From the NCBI GenBank assembly GCA_016869645.1, contig VGDO01000010.1, forward strand, positions 1 to 60,703: 60,703 nt of DNA, written 5' to 3'. The translations under genes were made by a program, and so were the position numbers. Under the pieces are notes generated by a model that saw only the letters and a list, made by a program, of their open reading frames with translations, was not told the DNA's origin and made no database searches. This document shows, one piece after another, positions 45,159 through 53,979 of this stretch. Origin of the DNA: Alphaproteobacteria bacterium. GTDB lineage: Bacteria > Pseudomonadota > Alphaproteobacteria > SHVW01. Numbering within the stretch: position 1 is the stretch's first letter; each line of letters begins with the position of its first letter.

Positions 45159-45199
45159 GAACAAATGTTCTTTGAATTGACGCAATAGAACGAATGTAT
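45159..45199. promoter_or_regulatory. Probable operator: palindrome and partial repeat
   Basis: GAACAAATGTTC (45159-45170) is palindromic in its five-base arms; GAACGAATGTAT (45188-45199) repeats its left half and most of the centre 29 bp later. A TTGACG (45177-45182) lies between them. The pair sits between the RpiR stop and the first SDR of the following operon. Confidence 0.55.
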
Positions 45200-45249
45200 C
45201 ACGCTTGCCTGCGACCGGGGCGGGTGGTGCGACGATCGGGGGAGGGCAG

Positions 45250-46011
45250 GTGGCCGAGGACGCTGAAACAGTGAAGGAATTCGCGGGCCAGAGCGCCGTC
45301 GTGACCGGCGCCGCCAAGGGCCTCGGGCGCGCGGTCGCCGGACTGATCGCCGGGCGCGGCGCGCGCGTCTTCATGGTGGATCTCGACGGCGCCGGCGTCG
45401 AGCGCGCGGCGCGCGAGCTGGGCGCGCAGGGATTGAAGGCGAGCGGCCATCGCTGCGACGTGGCGGACGAGGGCGAGCTCGCGGCGCTGCGCCACATCGT
45501 CGAGAAAGAGGGGAACCGCCTCGATGTGCTGGTCAACAATGCCGGCGGCTGGCGCTACGGCACGACCAAGGAGATCACGGTCGCCGACTGGGATTGGACG
45601 TTTCGCGTGAACCTGCTGAGCGTCTTCCTCGCGACACGCACATTTATGGATTTCATGATCGAGCGGCGCTATGGCCGCATCGTCAACGTCGCGTCGACCG
45701 ATGCCTACCGGCCGAAGCCGAAGCTGGCGCACTACGCCGCCGCCAAGGCCGGCGTGGTCAGCCTGACCAAGACGCTGGCTGAGGAGCTCGCTCCGCACCA
45801 GGTGCTGGTCAATGCGGTCAGCCCCGGAGCGATCGCGACCGAGACGGCCAAGGCCCAGACCTGGCTCGCCGAGCGCATCCCCACCATTCCGGTCAAGCGC
45901 GCGGCCGAGCCCGAGGATATTGCCGAGGCGATCCTGTTCCTCGCCTCGCCGCGCAACCGCTATGTCGTTGGTGAAACCGTCGTGGTGAACGGCGGATCGT
46001 TGATGGTTTGA
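45250..46011 (+). CDS. SDR family oxidoreductase
   Basis: A 253-residue classical SDR: cofactor motif TGAAKGLGRAVA, NNAGG, active site S (NVASTDA) with YAAAKAGVVS, and C-terminal VVVNGGSLMV. The GTG at 45250 is chosen because GGGGGAGGGCAG precedes it. First gene of the run under the probable operator and 26 bp before the binding protein. Substrate unknown; related enzymes oxidise sugars or hydroxy acids. Confidence 0.92.
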   Translation: MAEDAETVKEFAGQSAVVTGAAKGLGRAVAGLIAGRGARVFMVDLDGAGVERAARELGAQGLKASGHRCDVADEGELAALRHIVEKEGNRLDVLVNNAGGWRYGTTKEITVADWDWTFRVNLLSVFLATRTFMDFMIERRYGRIVNVASTDAYRPKPKLAHYAAAKAGVVSLTKTLAEELAPHQVLVNAVSPGAIATETAKAQTWLAERIPTIPVKRAAEPEDIAEAILFLASPRNRYVVGETVVVNGGSLMV

Positions 46012-46037
46012 ACCAGTCCACCCCAGGGAGGCATGCC

Positions 46038-47078
46038 ATGATCACGCATACGCTTACCTCGCGCCGTCGCCTGCTCAAGAGCGCGGCGGCCGGTGCGGCC
46101 GTCGCCGTCACCGGATTTCCGGCCATTCTCAAGGCCGCGCCCAGCCAGATGATGATTGCGACCGGCGGTGGCAAGCTCGAAGAGGCCTACGCCAAGGTCC
46201 ACTTTGCGCCCTACACGGCCAAGACCGGCATCAAGATCGTCACCGGTCCCAACACCAGCGCCAAGCTGAAGGCGATGGTCGAAGCCAAGAACTACGAATG
46301 GGATCTGTGCCAGGTCGCCGCCGAGTTCGCCGCGCAGGCGGCGCTCCAGGGCCTGCTCGAGCCACTCGACTACGGCGTGATCGACAAGTCGAAGATGCTG
46401 GCCGGCACGGCGCATCCGCACTTCATCATGTCCGACGTCGCGGCCTACCACATCGCGTGGAACACCAAGAACGTGAAGTCGGGCGCGCCGCAGAACTGGG
46501 CCGAATTCTGGAAGGCGTCCGGCCGCCGCGGCCTGTGGAAGCGTCCGTTCCAGACCATGGAGGTGGCGCTGATGGCCGACGGCGTCGACAAGGACAAGCT
46601 CTATCCGCTCGACGTCGAGCGCGCCTTCAAGAGCCTCGACAAGATCAAGTCGTCGACCTTGTTCTGGAACACCGGCGCGCAGTCGGCGCAGATCCTGATC
46701 GACGGCGAGGTCGAGGTGTCCGCGACCTGGAACGGCCGCGTGCACGATCCCAAGCTGGGCGGCGCACCGGTCGACTATCACTTCAACCAGGCGCTCTTCG
46801 TCTCCGACGCCTGGGCGATCCCGAAGGGCGCGCCCAACAAGAAGGAGGCGATGGAGTTCATCGCCATGGCCATGTCGGCCAAGAACCAGGCCGATTTCAG
46901 CGCGATCATCCCCTACGGCCCGACCAACACCGCGGCCATGCCGATGATCGACGCCAAGATCGCTCCGGCGCTCCCGTCTTCGGAGCAGAACTTCAAGAAG
47001 GGCTCGTTCCTCGACGTCAACTACTGGGCCGCCAATGGCGACAAGGTCGGCGAACGGTTCAACAAGTGGGTGCTGTAG
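46038..47078 (+). CDS. ABC transporter substrate-binding protein, polyamine (PotD) type
   Basis: A 346-residue binding protein. A Tat-like signal (SRRRLLKSAAAGAAVAV) precedes a mature start near AAPSQMM. It has the family's GKLEEAYAKVHFAPY and DYGVIDKSKMLAG segments and contributes specificity to the importer encoded by the next three genes. ATG at 46038 follows CAGGGAGG. A GC-rich palindrome lies between it and the first permease. Confidence 0.9.
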   Translation: MITHTLTSRRRLLKSAAAGAAVAVTGFPAILKAAPSQMMIATGGGKLEEAYAKVHFAPYTAKTGIKIVTGPNTSAKLKAMVEAKNYEWDLCQVAAEFAAQAALQGLLEPLDYGVIDKSKMLAGTAHPHFIMSDVAAYHIAWNTKNVKSGAPQNWAEFWKASGRRGLWKRPFQTMEVALMADGVDKDKLYPLDVERAFKSLDKIKSSTLFWNTGAQSAQILIDGEVEVSATWNGRVHDPKLGGAPVDYHFNQALFVSDAWAIPKGAPNKKEAMEFIAMAMSAKNQADFSAIIPYGPTNTAAMPMIDAKIAPALPSSEQNFKKGSFLDVNYWAANGDKVGERFNKWVL

Positions 47079-47114
47079 GGAGTTGGGAATTAGCGTCCCC
47101 CGCATTGCACGCTT

Positions 47115-47191
47115 CCCCTCACCCCAACCCCTCTCCCCTAGGGAGAGGGGCTAGCAATCCCTCTCCCTAGGGGAGAGGGTAGGGTGAGGGG
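47115..47191. repeat. GC-rich inverted repeat inside the ABC operon
   Basis: Two hairpin units, 47115-47150 and 47159-47191, each containing CCTCTCCC-TAG-GGGAGAGGG-type arms, form a larger inverted repeat between the binding protein and permease genes. Such elements often stabilise the upstream mRNA or partly end transcription. Confidence 0.8.
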
Positions 47192-47205
47192 CAGCATCAA
47201 ATGAC

Positions 47206-48087
47206 GTGAGTAGCAAATCTCTGATGGCGCGCAGCGTTGACGCTGCGAGGCCCTGGACGATCTCGCGCGGCCATGCGTGGCTGCTGGCGGCACCGCTGGT
47301 CTTTCTCGCCATCTTCTTTCTGTGGCCGCTGGCCCGCGTGGTCGTGCGCGGCTTCGTCGACCCGGCGCTCGGTCTCGGCAATTACGCGCGCATCTTCGGC
47401 GACGGCCCCTATCTGCGCGTGATCTGGAACACGATCGAGACGGCGGCGGCGGTCACGGCGATCTGTCTCGTCGTCGCCTATCCGGTCGCCTACGTCATGG
47501 CGCGCGCGCGGGGCGCCTGGCTGCAGATCATGGCGGCCCTCATCGTCATACCCCTGTGGACCAGCGTGGTGATCCGCTCCTATGCCTGGATGGTCGTGTT
47601 CCAGCGGCGTGGCGTGCTCAACGATCTGCTGTTGGGCCTCGGCCTCGTCGACACGCCGGTGCGCTTCCTGCCCGGCTCGATCGGCGTCCATGTCGGCATG
47701 GTCCACATCATGCTGCCCTTCATGATCCTGCCGCTGGTCGCCAACATGCGCGGCATCGACCAGACGCTGCTGCGTGCCGCCGAGATCCTCGGCGCCAACC
47801 CGTTCAACGCTTTCCTGCGCGTCTTCCTGCCGCTGTCGCTGCCCGGCATCAATGCCGGCGTGGCGCTGGTCTTCATGACCTCGCTCGGCTTCTTCATCAC
47901 GCCGGCGCTGCTCGGCGGGCCGCAGCACATGATGGCGGCCGTGCTGATCGAGCAGCAGGCCAATGTCTATCTCAACTGGGGCCTCGCCTCGGCGCTGGCC
48001 TCCACGCTGCTGGTGGTGACGCTCGCCATCTATCTCTTCTATTTGCGCGTGACCGGCGGTGCCGCCGGCACGGCGATCGGGCGCTGA
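47206..48087 (+). CDS. ABC transporter permease, polyamine (PotB) type
   Basis: A 293-residue membrane protein with about six helices. The EAA loop is LRAAEILGANPFNAFLRVFLP. Start at GTG 47206 follows GAGGGGC; ATG 47224 is an alternative. Together with the next permease it forms the membrane channel. Confidence 0.93.
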   Translation: MSSKSLMARSVDAARPWTISRGHAWLLAAPLVFLAIFFLWPLARVVVRGFVDPALGLGNYARIFGDGPYLRVIWNTIETAAAVTAICLVVAYPVAYVMARARGAWLQIMAALIVIPLWTSVVIRSYAWMVVFQRRGVLNDLLLGLGLVDTPVRFLPGSIGVHVGMVHIMLPFMILPLVANMRGIDQTLLRAAEILGANPFNAFLRVFLPLSLPGINAGVALVFMTSLGFFITPALLGGPQHMMAAVLIEQQANVYLNWGLASALASTLLVVTLAIYLFYLRVTGGAAGTAIGR

Positions 48088-48091
48088 TTCC

Positions 48092-48901
48092 ATGGCAGGC
48101 GGCGGCATTCTGCGCATCATGCTGGTCGGCTTTGCGGCACTCGTGCTCGGCTACCTGATCCTGCCGACCTTCATCGTCGTGCCGCTGTCGTTCAGCAACC
48201 AGAACTACCTGTCGTTTCCGCCGCCCGGCTGGTCGACACGGTGGTACGAGGCGATGGCGGGCGATCTCGCCTGGCCCCAGGCCGCGGTCAACAGCTTCCT
48301 GATCGGCGTGCCGACGGCGCTGCTCTCGGTCGTGCTCGGCACGCTGGCGGCCCTCGCGGTCAAGCGCGGCCGGCTCGGCTGGGCGGCCGCGGCCTCGGCC
48401 GTGGTCGTGGCGCCAATGCTGCTGCCGCACGTCATCATGGCGATCGGCCTTTACCCGGTGATGCTCGACCTGGGCATGCTGCGCGGCTTCCTCAGCGTGG
48501 TGGTCGCGCACACCGTCGTCGCCATGCCGCTGGTGTTCATCACCGTGTGCGCCTCGCTCGGCAGCTATGGCGAGGCGCTGGAGCTCGCCGCCATGACCTG
48601 CGGCGCCGGCCCGTGGGCGACGTTCCGCCACGTGACCTTCCCGATGATCCGCACGGGCATGCTGGTCGGCGGCGTGCTTGCGTTTGCGACATCCTTCGAC
48701 GAGCTCATGCTGTCGCTGTTCCTGACCGGACCGGGCACGCGCACCCTGCCGCGCCTGATCTGGGAGCAGCTCAACATGTTCCTGACGCCGACGATCGCCG
48801 CGGTCGCGACCCTGATCTTCGCCTTCTCTCTGCTGCTGCTGGGCGCCGCGGCCGCGCTCCAGGCACGCGGGCGCGCCCAACCGGTCCTGCGTCATGGCTG
48901 A
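48092..48901 (+). CDS. ABC transporter permease, polyamine (PotC) type
   Basis: A 269-residue membrane protein with about six helices; EAA loop LELAAMTCGAGPWATFRHVT and conserved SFDELMLSLFLTGPG. ATG at 48092 lies 4 bp after the preceding stop. Its stop overlaps the start of the ATPase gene by 8 bp. Confidence 0.93.
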   Translation: MAGGGILRIMLVGFAALVLGYLILPTFIVVPLSFSNQNYLSFPPPGWSTRWYEAMAGDLAWPQAAVNSFLIGVPTALLSVVLGTLAALAVKRGRLGWAAAASAVVVAPMLLPHVIMAIGLYPVMLDLGMLRGFLSVVVAHTVVAMPLVFITVCASLGSYGEALELAAMTCGAGPWATFRHVTFPMIRTGMLVGGVLAFATSFDELMLSLFLTGPGTRTLPRLIWEQLNMFLTPTIAAVATLIFAFSLLLLGAAAALQARGRAQPVLRHG

Positions 48902-49994
48902 GTACAGCAAGCAGCGCGGCGCCGGAGTCGTGATCGAGGCGCTGGCCAAGCGCTATGGCGAGGTCGAGGCGCTGGCGCCGACCGACCTGACGGTGCAGTC
49001 GGGCGAGTTCTTCTCGCTGATCGGTCCCAGCGGCTCGGGCAAGTCGACGCTGCTCGGCTGCATCGCCGGCTTCGTGCCGCCGAGCGCCGGCCGCATCCTG
49101 GTCAACGGCGCGGACATCGTCGCGGTGCCGCCCTACCGGCGCAACATCGGCATGGTATTTCAGAACTATTCGTTGTTTCCGCACATGTCGGTCGCCGAGA
49201 ACATCGCGTTCCCGCTGCGCATGCGCAAGCTGCCGCCGGGCGAGATCGCCGGGCGCGTCGAGCGCATTCTCTCGGTCGTGCGCCTGCCCGGCATGGGCGA
49301 CCGCGCGCCCTCCCAGCTCTCGGGCGGACAACAGCAGCGCGTGGCGCTCGCGCGCGCCGCCGTCTACGACCCGCCGCTGCTGCTGATGGACGAGCCGCTG
49401 GGTGCGCTCGACAAGAATCTGCGCGAGGAGATGCAGTACGAGATCAAGCAGTTCCACCGCGCGATCGGCGCCACCGTCCTCTACGTCACCCATGACCAGG
49501 AGGAGGCCGCGACCATGTCGGACCGCATCGCCATCCTCAATCATGGGCGCATCGAGCAGGCGGGCGAACCGCGCGCGCTCTACGAGCAGCCGCGCAACGC
49601 CTTCGTCGCCAGCTTCCTCGGCGACGCCAATTTGTTCGAGGTGCGTCGGGTGGACGGCGCCATTGCCGACCGCATCGCCGTCGAGACATCCGACGGGCTG
49701 AGGCTCGTCGCGACGCACGCACCGGTCACTGTGGCGCGGCTGGTCGCCTGCATCCGGCCCGAAGCGATCAGGCTTGGCAACGATCCCGAGCGCACGGGCG
49801 AGACCAATGTGATCGACGGCGTCGTCGCCGACGTGGTCCATGCCGCCGGCAGCGTGCGCACGCGCGTCAGCGTCGGCGATCGCCTGGTCACGGTGCGCGC
49901 CGCGACTCAGCGCAACGTCACGGGCTGGCGCGTCGGCGAGGCCGTGCGCATGGCCTGGCATCCCCGCGATACGTTGCTGATACCGAAGGAGTGA
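48894..49994 (+). CDS. ABC transporter ATP-binding protein, PotA type
   Basis: A 366-residue ATPase: Walker A GPSGSGKST, Q-loop FQNYSLFPHMSV, signature LSGGQQQRVALARA, Walker B LLLMDEPLGALD, H-loop YVTHDQEEA. A C-terminal TOBE domain (residues about 280-366) follows. It completes the four-gene importer with the preceding genes. The stop overlaps a GTGA near the next SDR start. Confidence 0.94.
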   Translation: MAEYSKQRGAGVVIEALAKRYGEVEALAPTDLTVQSGEFFSLIGPSGSGKSTLLGCIAGFVPPSAGRILVNGADIVAVPPYRRNIGMVFQNYSLFPHMSVAENIAFPLRMRKLPPGEIAGRVERILSVVRLPGMGDRAPSQLSGGQQQRVALARAAVYDPPLLLMDEPLGALDKNLREEMQYEIKQFHRAIGATVLYVTHDQEEAATMSDRIAILNHGRIEQAGEPRALYEQPRNAFVASFLGDANLFEVRRVDGAIADRIAVETSDGLRLVATHAPVTVARLVACIRPEAIRLGNDPERTGETNVIDGVVADVVHAAGSVRTRVSVGDRLVTVRAATQRNVTGWRVGEAVRMAWHPRDTLLIPKE

Positions 49995-50002
49995 GCAGCA
50001 TC

Positions 50003-50770
50003 ATGGACAATCCGCCAAACAGCCTCGCCGGCAAGGTGGCACTGATCACCGGTGCCGGCGACGGCATGGGCCGGCAGCACGCCATATTGATGGCCGAGCG
50101 CGGCGCCGATGTCGTCATCAACGACGTCAACGCGGCCGGCGCCGAGGAGACGGCGTCGCTCGTGCGCGCACTCAACCGCCGCGCCCATGTCGAGGTCTGC
50201 GACGTCGCCGACGTCGCGGCGATCAGGCGCATGGTCGGCAATGCGATCTCGACGCTCGGTCGCATCGACATCCTGGTCAACAATGCGGGCTTCGGCCGGC
50301 GCCAGCAGACCTGGGACATCGGCGAGGGCGATTTCGACCTGATGTTCGACGTGCACGTCAAAGGCTCGTTCTTCTGCGCCCAGGCCGTCCTTCCCGGCAT
50401 GAAGGAGCGGCGCTGGGGCAAGATCATCAACATTTCGTCGATCTGGGGCATGACGGCCGCGGCCGTCTCGCCGCACTACTGCGCCGCCAAGGCGGCGCTG
50501 CTCGGCGCGACCAAGGCCTGGGCCAGGGAATTCGCGCCGTGGAACATCCACGTCAACGCGGTGGCACCGGGCGGCGTGCTCTCGGGCGGACCGCTCAAGT
50601 TCTACACCAAGGAGCAGCTCGCCGCGCGCGAGGCGGCCGTGCCGCTCAAGCGCTACTGCGATCCGCGCGAGATCTCCTATGCCGTCGCGTTCCTGGCTTC
50701 GCCCGCCGCCGATTTCATCACCGGTCAGGTGCTGAGCCCGAATGGCGGCGAAGTCATCGTCGGAATCTGA
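50003..50770 (+). CDS. SDR family oxidoreductase (tandem copy 1)
   Basis: A 255-residue classical SDR with TGAGDGMGRQHA, NNAGFG, ISSIWGMT and the catalytic HYCAAKAALLG. It shares long identical stretches with the next gene (VKGSFFC; MKERRWGKIINI; NIHVNAV; GGE.IVG at the C-terminus), so the pair is a tandem duplication. ATG 50003 follows AAGGAG; GTG 49991 is an alternative. Substrate unknown. Confidence 0.92.
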   Translation: MDNPPNSLAGKVALITGAGDGMGRQHAILMAERGADVVINDVNAAGAEETASLVRALNRRAHVEVCDVADVAAIRRMVGNAISTLGRIDILVNNAGFGRRQQTWDIGEGDFDLMFDVHVKGSFFCAQAVLPGMKERRWGKIINISSIWGMTAAAVSPHYCAAKAALLGATKAWAREFAPWNIHVNAVAPGGVLSGGPLKFYTKEQLAAREAAVPLKRYCDPREISYAVAFLASPAADFITGQVLSPNGGEVIVGI

Positions 50771-50784
50771 AAGGGATCAGTGAA

Positions 50785-51558
50785 ATGGCAGACGACATCA
50801 CCCGGCTCGACGGCAAGGTCGCCTGGGTCACCGGCTCCGGGCGCGGCATGGGCCGCGGCCACGCGATCGTGCTTGCCGAGCGCGGCGCCGACATCGTCGT
50901 GCACGATGTCCTCGAGGACGAGGCGGCGGAGACCGTCGCCGCGGTCAAGAAGCTGGGCCGGCGCGTTTTCGTGAGTCATGCCGACGTCAGCGACGTCGCG
51001 GCGGTGAAGAAGACTGCGGACGACGCGATTGCCGCACTCGGCCGCATCGACATCCTCGTCAACAATGCCGGCATCGGTCAGCACAAGCCGCTCGAGGAGA
51101 TCAGCGAGGCCGATTTCGACCGCATGTTCGATATCCACGTCAAAGGCTCTTTCTTCTGCGGCCAGGCGGTCATGCCCGGCATGAAGGAGCGGCGATGGGG
51201 CAAGATCATCAACATCGCCTCGATCTGGGCGATGACCGGAGCGGGCATCAACAAGGCCTCGCACTATTGCGCGGCCAAGGCGGCGCTGCTCGGCCTGACC
51301 AAGGCCTGGGCCAAGGAGCTGGCGCCCTTCAACATCCACGTCAACGCCGTCTCGCCCGGCGGCGTGCTGACCGAGATGCCGATCAAGATCCAGGGCTGGG
51401 ACATGATCCGGGAGAAGGAGAAGAAGGTGCCGCTCGGCCGCTGGGCCAAGCCCGAGGAGGTGTCCTATACCGTGGCCTTCCTGGCCAGCCGCGAGTCCGA
51501 CTTCATCACCGGCCAGATGATCAGCCCCAACGGGGGCGAGACCATCGTCGGTTTCTGA
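50785..51558 (+). CDS. SDR family oxidoreductase (tandem copy 2)
   Basis: A 257-residue classical SDR with TGSGRGMGRGHA, NNAGIG, the catalytic IASIWAMT and HYCAAKAALLG, and ending GGETIVGF. Paralogue of the preceding gene, which it follows by 14 bp. The two may take the same product through successive steps or differ in stereochemistry. Confidence 0.93.
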   Translation: MADDITRLDGKVAWVTGSGRGMGRGHAIVLAERGADIVVHDVLEDEAAETVAAVKKLGRRVFVSHADVSDVAAVKKTADDAIAALGRIDILVNNAGIGQHKPLEEISEADFDRMFDIHVKGSFFCGQAVMPGMKERRWGKIINIASIWAMTGAGINKASHYCAAKAALLGLTKAWAKELAPFNIHVNAVSPGGVLTEMPIKIQGWDMIREKEKKVPLGRWAKPEEVSYTVAFLASRESDFITGQMISPNGGETIVGF

Positions 51559-51584
51559 ATCTTGTGAGCACGAGGAGTTGATCC

Positions 51585-52676
51585 ATGCACTTCGGCCTGT
51601 TCAACCTGATGACCCAGCGCGACAAGAACAAGCCGGCGCGCCAGGTCTATGCCGAGATGGTCGAGCACGTGAAGCTGGCCGAGCAGATCGGCTTCGAGAT
51701 CGCCTGGTTCGCCGAGCATCATTTCTCGAACTACTGCCTGTGCCCATCGCCGATCACGATGTGCACCTATCTGGCGCCGCAGACCAGGCGCATCAAGCTC
51801 GGGCCTGCGGTCATCGTGGCGCCGCTCTACGAGCCCGTGCGCATGCTCGAGGACATTGCCGTCGCCGACACGGTGAGCGACGGCCGCCTCGTGCTCGGCT
51901 TCGGCTCGGGCTACCAGGAATACGAGTTCGCCAAGTTCGGCGTTGATCTCAAGAACAGCCGGGCCATGTTCCTGGAGATGCTCGACGTGGTCGAAAGCTA
52001 TCTCGGCGCCGAGCCGCTGTTGCACCAGGGGCAGTACTACAAGATCCCCGAGACCTATTGCCGCGTGCGCCCGATCCAGAAGCGGCCGGACATCTATGTC
52101 GCCGGGTTGATGAACGATCCGGTGACGCAGAAGCTCATCGCCTCTCGGGGCTACGTCCCGTTCTTCACCACGGGCTGGAACACGCTCGACGTGATCAAGC
52201 AGACGCGCGACAAGGTGGCGGCGAGCTATGCCGGGATCGGCGGCAATGCCGACGAGACGCCCTTCGCCTTCCAGCAATACATCTACGTCACCGACGACAA
52301 GTCGGAGGCGCTGCGCGCCGCCGACGGCGCGCGCTACATCCGGCGCGTCGCCATGTCGATGCGCGGCAAGTATGGCGAGCTCGAGGGTTCCTTTCTCAAG
52401 GAGATCGCCGTGCCCGACGAGCTGCCGATCGAGGAGATCGTCAGGCGCATGATCATCGGCAGCCCGGAAAGCTGCGCCGAAAAGCTGACCACGGAGTTCG
52501 CGGCGCTCAAGCCGACCCATGTGAGCTGCTTCATGGCGATACCGGGCATGACCCAGAAGGAGACGTTGCGCTCCATGGAGCGCTTCGCCGGCGAGGTCTT
52601 GCCCCTGATCGAGAAGTCGCTCGGGCCGCTATCGCGTGTCGGCGCGCCGGTGCCGCGCAAGGTGGCGGCGGAGTAG
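51585..52676 (+). CDS. LLM class flavin-dependent oxidoreductase
   Basis: A 363-residue luciferase-like TIM-barrel enzyme that uses FMNH2 or F420. Family segments include FEIAWFAEHHFSNYCLCPSP, RIKLGPAVIVAPLYEPVRM, EDIAVADTVSDGRLVLGFGS and GSPESCAEKL. Such enzymes oxygenate or desulfonate small substrates; the reaction is unknown here. It follows the SDR pair in the same orientation, 26 bp after copy 2. Confidence 0.9.
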   Translation: MHFGLFNLMTQRDKNKPARQVYAEMVEHVKLAEQIGFEIAWFAEHHFSNYCLCPSPITMCTYLAPQTRRIKLGPAVIVAPLYEPVRMLEDIAVADTVSDGRLVLGFGSGYQEYEFAKFGVDLKNSRAMFLEMLDVVESYLGAEPLLHQGQYYKIPETYCRVRPIQKRPDIYVAGLMNDPVTQKLIASRGYVPFFTTGWNTLDVIKQTRDKVAASYAGIGGNADETPFAFQQYIYVTDDKSEALRAADGARYIRRVAMSMRGKYGELEGSFLKEIAVPDELPIEEIVRRMIIGSPESCAEKLTTEFAALKPTHVSCFMAIPGMTQKETLRSMERFAGEVLPLIEKSLGPLSRVGAPVPRKVAAE

Positions 52677-52810
52677 ATACGAGCGCGCACGGCGCCGGTA
52701 GGGGCGCGGCATGCGGCACCCCTACAGTGGTCGAACGTCACGCAGGTGCCCGGCTTGCCACGCTTGCGCGCTTCTCGCAGAATGGCCGCAATTTTGCAGG
52801 GAGGTGCTCC

Positions 52811-53806
52811 ATGGTCCGCCGTAGTTCTCTTGTCGTCGTCGCAACCCTGGCGCTCGCCGTGGCCGCGCAATCCGCGCGGGCCGCCGACGCCACCATGCGG
52901 ATCAGTCACCAGGTGCCGGTGGCGCATCACCTGCACAAGGCGATCGAGGGATTCAAGGTCGAGGTCGAGAAGCGCACGGAAGGCAAGATCGAGGTCAAGA
53001 TCTTCCCGGCCGAGCAGATCGCCAAGGCGGCCGAGCATCATCCCTCGGTCGCGCGCGGATCGCTCGAAGCGGCGGTCGCGACCAACTTCCAATGGGGCAA
53101 CACGATCCCCGAGATGAACGTGATGACGATTCCCTATCTCTTTACGGATCTCGAGCGGATCAAGAAGTTCCCCGGCTCCGACGCCGCCAAGATCCTCGAG
53201 CAGAAGCTGGAGCAGAAGGGCGTCAAGAATCTCGCCTGGTTCTACATCACGCGGCAGTCGATCTTCACCTCGGGCAAGAAGCCGATCGTGCAGCTCGCCG
53301 ACTTCCGGGGCATGAAGATCCGTGGCCTCAGCACGATCTCCGATGCGGGGCTCGTCGCGGTCGGCGCGGCGCCGACGCCGATGGCGGCACCCGAGGTCTA
53401 CCAGGCGCTCGAATCGGGCGTGCTCGACGCCGGCATCACCGACGTCTCCGCGGCGGTCAGCCGCAAATTCTACGAGGTGCAGAAGTTCGGCACGGTGGCG
53501 CCCTACTTCTCGGTCTACTTCCACATGTTCGTGAACCCGGCCTGGTGGAACAAGCTGACGCCGGCCCACCGCGCGGCGCTCGAAGCGTCGGCGCGCAAGG
53601 CCGAGGCCGACATGGTGACGCTGACCGAGGAGACCGCCGCGGTCGCCGGCAAGCAGCTGCGCGAGCGCGGCATGACCATCCACGACCAGACGGCCGACGA
53701 GCAGAAGGCCTGGGCCGCCGCGATGCAAAAGCCGGTGATCGACGCCTTCGTCAAGGCGACCGGCGACGACGGCCGCAAGCTGATCGACCTGCTGTCGAAG
53801 CTGTAG
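52811..53806 (+). CDS. TRAP transporter substrate-binding protein (DctP family)
   Basis: A 331-residue periplasmic binding protein. A signal (SLVVVATLALAVAAQSARA) is cleaved before ADATMRI. Features include RISHQVPVAHHLHKAIEGF, IFPAEQIAKAAEH and the conserved FRGMKIRG, whose Arg binds the substrate carboxylate in this family, then APTPMAAPEVYQALESGVLD. ATG follows GGGAGG. Partner membrane proteins follow. Confidence 0.94.
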   Translation: MVRRSSLVVVATLALAVAAQSARAADATMRISHQVPVAHHLHKAIEGFKVEVEKRTEGKIEVKIFPAEQIAKAAEHHPSVARGSLEAAVATNFQWGNTIPEMNVMTIPYLFTDLERIKKFPGSDAAKILEQKLEQKGVKNLAWFYITRQSIFTSGKKPIVQLADFRGMKIRGLSTISDAGLVAVGAAPTPMAAPEVYQALESGVLDAGITDVSAAVSRKFYEVQKFGTVAPYFSVYFHMFVNPAWWNKLTPAHRAALEASARKAEADMVTLTEETAAVAGKQLRERGMTIHDQTADEQKAWAAAMQKPVIDAFVKATGDDGRKLIDLLSKL

Positions 53807-53837
53807 GCCAAGCTGCGCAGATGCCGAGCCTCACCCG

Positions 53838-53951
53838 CCTCCCCAGCGCTTGCGCGGGGGAGGATCGAGGAGGCGGCCCGAAGGGGCTTTGGCGTGTGCA
53901 GCGTCATGCCCCCACCCCGACCCTCCCCCGCGCAGTGCGCGAGGGAGGGAG
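53838..53951. repeat. GC-rich intergenic repeats between TRAP genes
   Basis: A hairpin near 53838-53863 (CCTCCCC/GGGGAGG arms) is followed by a unit at 53909-53951 nearly identical to 35390-35432. The pair separates dctP-like and dctQ-like genes. Confidence 0.75.
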
Positions 53952-53979
53952 CAGAGGCACCCAATGCTGACGTCGTCCC

